Source of the DNA: Aggregatilineales bacterium
Lineage (GTDB): Bacteria; Chloroflexota; Anaerolineae; Aggregatilineales; Ch27
Length of the DNA: 37,188 bases
Assembly: GCA_029976005.1 (NCBI GenBank)
Contig: JARKOQ010000085.1
Coordinates: forward strand, 1-37,188
Direction of reading: 5' to 3'
Numbering within the stretch: position 1 is the first letter of the stretch; each line of letters opens with the position of its first letter. The translations under genes and the position numbers were made by a program. The notes under the pieces are model-generated. The model searched no databases and was not told where the DNA came from. It worked only from the letters and a program-made list of their open reading frames with translations. This document shows positions 32,974-37,188 of this stretch, piece after piece.

Positions 32974-33014
32974 ATAAGCTTTTCTTATATAGCTTTCTTA
33001 TACCCATGCATAAG
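32974..33014. promoter_or_regulatory. Candidate LysR-type binding sites
   Basis: ATAAGCTTTTCTTAT (32974-32988) is a 5-bp dyad of the T-N11-A form, and CTTAT (32997-33001)/ATAAG (33010-33014) forms a second dyad. They lie between the divergent promoters for the cytochrome and lysR-type genes, where a LysR regulator would bind. A further AGTCTT/AAGACT dyad is at 32919-32937. Confidence 0.45.
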
Positions 33015-33044
33015 GAGATCGAATAGAAAGTGATGTCTATCATA

Positions 33045-33074
33045 TTGAATTCCTGATGCAAGACTCGCTATGAT
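33045..33074 (+). promoter_or_regulatory. Promoter of the LysR-type gene
   Basis: TTGAAT (33045-33050) and TATGAT (33069-33074) with an 18-base spacer lie 25 bases before the ATG at 33100. Confidence 0.5.
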
Positions 33075-33099
33075 GATCATCAGGGGGTGAGAACGGACG

Positions 33100-34023
33100 A
33101 TGCTCGACATCTACGAGATGCAGATTTTCGTGACGGCCGCCGACACGGGCAGTTTCTCCGAGGCCGGCCGCCGCCTGCAAATGTCGCAGCCGGCGGTCAG
33201 CATGCAGATTCGCTCGCTGGAAAAGCGGGTGGGAGTCCGGCTGTTCCAGCGGGCGGGCCGCCACATCGAGCTGACCGAGGCCGGGAACGTCCTGCTGCCC
33301 CTGGCGCGGGAGATGATCAACCTGTCGATCCATGCCGAGGAGACGATGGCCTCCTTAAAAGGCAACGTCGTCGGCGTGCTGCGTCTGGCGTGCAGCACCA
33401 CCGCCGGCAAGTACCTGCTGCCCAGGCTGATCGCCGGGTTCATCGAGGAGCATCCCGACGTGCAGGTGGTCTGCGACGTGGTCTCGCGCGGGCTGGCCCT
33501 GGCCAAGCTGGAGGATGGCACGACCCACCTGGCCCTGACCAGCATCCGGGAGCCTTCCCGCGATCTGGAGTACCGGGTGTTCACCACCGATCCGATCGCG
33601 CTGGTCGTGCCGCCCGACCACGCCTGGGCGCAGGCGGGCCACATCTCGGTCGACGAGCTGTGCCAGGGGCGCTTCATCGTCCGCGAGCTGAGCTCCGGCA
33701 CCCAGCAGGCGGTCGTCCAGGCCCTGGCCGAGTTCGACCTGGGCCTCAACTCCCTGCCCCAGGTGATGACCCTGGGCAACACCGAGGCGATCATCATGGC
33801 GGTGCGGGAAGGGATCGGCGTGGCGTTCGTGTCGCGCCGGGCGGCGGACGAGGTCCTGCGTTACGAGCGCGTGGTCGAGGTCCGGGTGGACGGGCTGGAC
33901 ATCCAGCAGCAGGTTTACATGGTGCGCCACGCCCACCGCGCGCCCACCGGCCCCCAGACCGCCTTCTGGGAATTCGTGTACCGCCCGGAGAACAGCGTCA
34001 TGCTGGATTACCGGGTGAATTAG
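33100..34023 (+). CDS. LysR-family transcriptional regulator
   Basis: This 307-aa regulator has the N-terminal winged helix (residues 1-60: FVTAADTGSFSEAGRRLQMS, QPAVSMQIRSLEKRVGVRLF), a linker helix and a two-lobed effector-binding domain (about 90-295: GVLRLACSTTAGKYLLPRLI, later TEAIIMAVREGIGVAFVSRR). GGGGG lies upstream of the ATG. It is divergent from the multiheme cytochrome gene and followed by the octaheme/Fe-S/NrfD genes, so it probably controls one or both units in response to a small molecule, perhaps an electron acceptor or a sulfur or selenium compound. The effector cannot be read from sequence; CysB- and CbbR-like members have the same architecture. Confidence 0.93.
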   Translation: MLDIYEMQIFVTAADTGSFSEAGRRLQMSQPAVSMQIRSLEKRVGVRLFQRAGRHIELTEAGNVLLPLAREMINLSIHAEETMASLKGNVVGVLRLACSTTAGKYLLPRLIAGFIEEHPDVQVVCDVVSRGLALAKLEDGTTHLALTSIREPSRDLEYRVFTTDPIALVVPPDHAWAQAGHISVDELCQGRFIVRELSSGTQQAVVQALAEFDLGLNSLPQVMTLGNTEAIIMAVREGIGVAFVSRRAADEVLRYERVVEVRVDGLDIQQQVYMVRHAHRAPTGPQTAFWEFVYRPENSVMLDYRVN

Positions 34024-34042
34024 CAGGGCAACCAGGCAGCCT

Positions 34043-34074
34043 GGCGCCGGCCCGAAAATACGGGAGCCGGCGCC
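34043..34074 (+). terminator. Hairpin after the LysR-type gene
   Basis: GGCGCCGGC (34043-34051) pairs with GCCGGCGCC (34066-34074), with an inner CCG/CGG stem around AAAATA. No T tract follows, so it may only partly terminate. Confidence 0.5.
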
Positions 34075-34103
34075 TCATCGGGGGATAGGCGCGTGTGGTT
34101 TCG

Positions 34104-34119
34104 TGATCGACTGCGATCA
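34104..34119. promoter_or_regulatory. Palindromic operator candidate before the octaheme gene
   Basis: TGATCGACTGCGATCA is a perfect 6-bp dyad (TGATCG-N4-CGATCA) ending 18 bases before the ATG at 34138. Its place at the head of the cytochrome/Fe-S/NrfD unit suggests a regulator site, but the binding protein is unknown. Confidence 0.45.
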
Positions 34120-34137
34120 GTGAAAGAGAGCAACTCC

Positions 34138-35145
34138 ATGAACCGTGTTTGGGTTCGGCTCCAGGGGGGACCGATCATCGTTTTCTGTCTGTCGCTGGCG
34201 CTGGCGGCCGTGTTTGGCTTGCTGGCGGATCAGCCGGTCGCCGAAGCTCAGGGCGGCCCGGAGGATCATTCCGGCCAGTTCTGCGCCGAATGCCACCTCG
34301 ATTACGCCGCATCCTGGCAGCGTGGTGCGCACTCGATTGCCTATACCCGCGACACCTTCCAGGCGGCGTGGGCCGACTTCAACAACGACCCTACCTGCCT
34401 CGAATGTCACACCACCGGGTACAACCTGCACGACAACACGTACCTGATTGAGAACGTGACCTGCGAGGCCTGCCACGGCACCACGCCGGCCGATCATCCG
34501 CCGGCTGATTTCGTGGTCAACACCGCGCCTTCGGCCTGCCGCAACTGCCACACCGGCACCTTCGCGGAGTGGCGGCGCAGCGCGCACGCCTTCACCGAGG
34601 AGATGGGCGCGCTGGGCTGCGCGACCTGCCATAACCCGCACGGTCAGAACCTGCGCTTCGACTCGGTCGACGCGCTGTGCCTGAACTGCCACCAGACCGT
34701 GCCCAACAACTACGTGCACCTGACTCACAACTCGGTCGACTTTGGCGACCTGGAGGTCAACTGCGCGAGCTGCCACATGTACCGCGCCCAGGGCCTGGGC
34801 GACGGCACGCGGGATGACGTGGTCTCCCACCAGATTCCCAACCACACCATGCAGGTCGAGACGACGCCCTGCACCGCCTGCCACGAGGCCCTGTCGCAGA
34901 CCGGCGAGTTCGAGCGGCTGATCGACATCGACGCCGCGATCGCCGAGGAGCGCGACTCGCTGCGCGCCCAGGTGACCGAGCTGCAAACGGCCCTGGACAC
35001 CGCCAGCGTGCAGAAACAGGAAACCGGGATCAACTACATTCAGCTCACGCAGGGCCTGATCGTCGGGTTGGGCCTGGGGCTGACGGCGGCCTGGGTCCTG
35101 CTGCGCCGTGACGGCAGCAGTTCAAACACCGGTAAAAAATCCTGA
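34138..35145 (+). CDS. Membrane-anchored octaheme cytochrome c
   Basis: This 335-aa protein has an N-terminal signal or anchor (IIVFCLSLALAAVFGLLADQ, about 13-32), eight CxxCH haem motifs (Cys at 49, 87, 109, 134, 161, 181, 209 and 245), a short predicted coiled coil (about 262-292, AAIAEERDSLRAQVTELQTA) and a C-terminal transmembrane helix (302-322). It resembles cytochrome c554-like electron carriers. The haem domain faces outside the membrane and likely takes electrons from the Fe-S/NrfD pair encoded next. The ATG at 34138 is preferred because it gives the signal segment; its ribosome site is weak (GAGAG). Confidence 0.9.
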   Translation: MNRVWVRLQGGPIIVFCLSLALAAVFGLLADQPVAEAQGGPEDHSGQFCAECHLDYAASWQRGAHSIAYTRDTFQAAWADFNNDPTCLECHTTGYNLHDNTYLIENVTCEACHGTTPADHPPADFVVNTAPSACRNCHTGTFAEWRRSAHAFTEEMGALGCATCHNPHGQNLRFDSVDALCLNCHQTVPNNYVHLTHNSVDFGDLEVNCASCHMYRAQGLGDGTRDDVVSHQIPNHTMQVETTPCTACHEALSQTGEFERLIDIDAAIAEERDSLRAQVTELQTALDTASVQKQETGINYIQLTQGLIVGLGLGLTAAWVLLRRDGSSSNTGKKS

Positions 35146-35156
35146 CGGGGGCTGAC

Positions 35157-35978
35157 ATGAGCGAACCCAACACAACCGTCATTTCCCGCCGCGACCTGAT
35201 CAAAGTCCTGGTCGGGGCGGGAGTCTCCCTGGGGGCGGCGGTCGTCCTGGCCGATCCGCTCCAGCCGCTGATGCACCAGCTCCTCTCCGGCCTGGAAGCT
35301 CAGCCGGACGAGCGCGGCGGGCCGTGCTGCCCGCACTGGGGCATGGTCATCGACCTGAGCAAGTGCATCGGCTGCGAATACTGCGTGTACGCCTGCCAGG
35401 CGACCAACGACGTGGCCGACGACATGCGCTGGAACATCCACCTGGTGGACCAGACGCCCACCGGCAGGACCTTCCACATCACGCGGCCGTGCCTGCACTG
35501 CCAGAACGCGCCGTGCGTGCACGTGTGCCCGGTCGGCGCGACCTACTACCGCCCGGACGGCCTGGTGGCGATGGATTACGCCAAGTGCATCGGCTGCCGC
35601 TACTGCCAGGCCGCCTGTCCCTACGGCGCGCGGACCTTCAACTGGCGCGATCGCGGCGACGAGCCGAACACCAAGGCCCCGGAGTGGGGCACGCCGGAAG
35701 TCGATCGCCGCCCGCGCGGCGTGGTGGAGAAGTGCACCTTCTGCGTGCATCGCCTGGATGCGGGATTGGCGCGCGGCCTGACCCCCGGCGTGGATCGGGA
35801 CGCGACCCCGGCCTGCGTCAACGCCTGCCCGGTCAACGCCCGCCACTTCGGCGACCTCAACGATCCCGACAGCCCGGTGTCGCGCATCATCGCCAGCACG
35901 CCCACGCTGCGCCTGCGCGAGGACCTGGGCACCGAGGCGAGTGTGTACTACATCCCGCCGGAAGGATTGGCCCTATGA
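35157..35978 (+). CDS. 4x[4Fe-4S] ferredoxin-type electron transfer subunit
   Basis: This 273-aa protein is of the NrfC/DmsB/PsrB family. A Tat-like signal begins SRRDLIKVLVGAGVSLGAAV. Sixteen Cys in four groups fit four [4Fe-4S] clusters: 70/73/76/80, 112/115/120/124, 144/147/150/154 and 193/196/220/224. It would pass electrons between the NrfD-type membrane subunit and the cytochrome encoded just upstream. Its stop overlaps the start of the next gene (ATGA). No molybdopterin subunit lies within the window. Confidence 0.94.
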   Translation: MSEPNTTVISRRDLIKVLVGAGVSLGAAVVLADPLQPLMHQLLSGLEAQPDERGGPCCPHWGMVIDLSKCIGCEYCVYACQATNDVADDMRWNIHLVDQTPTGRTFHITRPCLHCQNAPCVHVCPVGATYYRPDGLVAMDYAKCIGCRYCQAACPYGARTFNWRDRGDEPNTKAPEWGTPEVDRRPRGVVEKCTFCVHRLDAGLARGLTPGVDRDATPACVNACPVNARHFGDLNDPDSPVSRIIASTPTLRLREDLGTEASVYYIPPEGLAL

Positions 35979-37188
35979 GCGCGATCACCAGTTTCGTCCG
36001 GCGCTCGCCGGTCTACAGCCTGTGGATTGGCCTGCTGGCCGCCATGTTCGGGATCGGGGCGATCTCGATCCTGATCGTGCTGGCCCAGGGGCTGGAAATC
36101 ACCGACCTGAGCAACCAGCTTCCCTGGGGGTTGTGGATCACGGTCGACCTGTCCTCGATCGCCCTGGGGGCCGGAGCCTTCACGCTCTCGGCGGCGGTCT
36201 ACATCTTCGGGATGAAGAAGTACGAGGCGATCGCCCGCGCGGCGGTGCTGATCGGCTTGCTGGGCTATACCGGCGCGATGATGGCCCTCTTCGTGGACAT
36301 CGGCCGCCCGGATCGCTTCTACCACCCGCTGATCTACTGGAACGTGCACTCGGTGCTGTGGGAAATCACGCTGTGCGTCATGGTTTACACCACCGTGCTC
36401 GTGATGGAAGTCGTCCCGATCGTGATCGAGAGCACGCCGCTGAGGAATAACCGCTTCCTGCTGGGGCTGGCCCACTTCCTGCACCGGATCATGCCGGTGG
36501 CGGCCCTGCTGGGCATGGCGCTCTCGCTGCTGCACCAGTCCTCGCTGGGGGCGACCTACGGCGTGCTGACCGCCCGGCCGGTCTGGTTCTCGCCCAGCGC
36601 GCCGGTGCTGTTCATCCTGTCGGCGGTGGCGGCCGGGATCGGCCTGACGGTCGGACTGACCATGTTCACCGGCCTGATCAAACGCCAGGAACTGGTCCCG
36701 CCGGACATTATCGACAGCGTGGCGAAGTTCGCCGGGTTCGCCAACCTGGCCTACCTGTACCTGAAAATCTGGAGCTGGGCCGCGACCAACTACTACAGCC
36801 ACTCGCCGGCCATCGCGCGCGACCTGGAGCTGCTGGGGGAAAACACGCCCTACGGCTTCACCTTCTGGTGGTTCGAGATTCTGCTTGGCGCGCTGGTGCC
36901 CGCGGTCCTGTTCCTGTGGCCGCGCACCCGGCGCAACCGCTGGGCGCTGATGCTGGCGGCCGTGCTGGGCGTGGTCGGCGTGATCGTCTACCGCTGGAAC
37001 ATGACCCTGGCCGGACTCGTGGTGCCGATGGACTGGTCGCCCGGCGTGGCGGACGTGTTCAGCGTGGCCTCGTACACGCCGTCCGTGATCGAGTGGGGCG
37101 TGGCGATCGGCGTACTGGGCTACTGGCTGCTGATCTGGAGCCTGGCGGCCCGCTTCCTGCACCTGTATCCCCAGGCCCGGCCGTTTGG
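35975..37188 (+). CDS. NrfD/PsrC-family quinol-oxidising membrane subunit (partial)
   Basis: The gene starts in the stop of the Fe-S gene and is still open at the window end (404 codons seen). It has about ten transmembrane helices. Conserved family stretches include LPWGLWITVDLSSIALGAGA near residue 49, VDIGRPDRFYHPLIYWNVHS near 108 and LLGMALSLLHQSSLGATYGV near 176. NrfD-like proteins exchange electrons with the quinone pool and bind no haem in most cases. With the Fe-S protein it forms a quinol:cytochrome module, as in the Nrf, Psr, Qrc and Act complexes; the HybB-like subgroup is also similar. The 3' end is outside the window. Confidence 0.93.
   Translation, partial: MSAITSFVRRSPVYSLWIGLLAAMFGIGAISILIVLAQGLEITDLSNQLPWGLWITVDLSSIALGAGAFTLSAAVYIFGMKKYEAIARAAVLIGLLGYTGAMMALFVDIGRPDRFYHPLIYWNVHSVLWEITLCVMVYTTVLVMEVVPIVIESTPLRNNRFLLGLAHFLHRIMPVAALLGMALSLLHQSSLGATYGVLTARPVWFSPSAPVLFILSAVAAGIGLTVGLTMFTGLIKRQELVPPDIIDSVAKFAGFANLAYLYLKIWSWAATNYYSHSPAIARDLELLGENTPYGFTFWWFEILLGALVPAVLFLWPRTRRNRWALMLAAVLGVVGVIVYRWNMTLAGLVVPMDWSPGVADVFSVASYTPSVIEWGVAIGVLGYWLLIWSLAARFLHLYPQARPF

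Overview
The window looks like a piece of a high-GC Chloroflexota chromosome, probably near Anaerolineae. This is an inference from gene types: secreted SH3-domain proteins with a GDC..LP tail, a GT-C-like membrane protein with the C-terminal domain common in that phylum, FSPDG-repeat proteins and abundant short palindromic repeats. No rRNA, tRNA, CRISPR array or insertion sequence was seen.

Left part (1-3.5 kb): a minus-strand arsenic operon, arsR - small CxxC thioredoxin-like protein - ArsP-type permease - ACR3 arsenite pump. Two near-identical 16-bp operator-like boxes lie before arsR and before the permease, and a terminator-like hairpin lies between the two gene pairs. Next come a large methyl-accepting chemotaxis protein with a structured leader (3.6-5.9 kb), a 60-aa protein and an exported FSPDG-repeat protein (6.1-7.6 kb), a repeat-rich gap, an RlmI-type methyltransferase, a 73-aa membrane peptide, a DinB-fold protein and a 94-aa Cys protein.

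Middle part (11.1-15.7 kb): a tandem array of four intact genes and one decayed gene for secreted proteins with an SH3-like domain and a Cys-rich domain. Segments are shuffled between copies, which suggests recombination or gene conversion. It is preceded by two direct repeats. After it come an 83-aa protein, an NTPase fused to a C-terminal TIR domain, a single-domain response regulator, two overlapping lipoprotein genes with a shared repeated domain, a GNAT enzyme, a 1302-aa GT-C-like membrane protein and an aldo/keto reductase.

Right part (26.9-37.2 kb): a redox locus. On the minus strand are an exported SH3 protein, an exported protein of six rhodanese domains (the sixth has Asp in place of the catalytic Cys) and an exported multiheme cytochrome with 11 CxxCH motifs. 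The cytochrome frame is interrupted by one in-frame TGA. Eleven bases past that TGA is a perfect 6-bp stem with a GUU loop, which fits a bacterial SECIS element, so the gene probably encodes a selenoprotein of the ExtKL type (name from memory, no search run). A divergent LysR regulator follows, then an octaheme cytochrome, a 4x[4Fe-4S] subunit and an NrfD-family quinol-oxidising membrane subunit that runs off the window. The likely theme is electron flow from the quinone pool through NrfD, the Fe-S protein and haems to an exported cytochrome, with rhodanese domains handling sulfur or selenium (tellurium) species.
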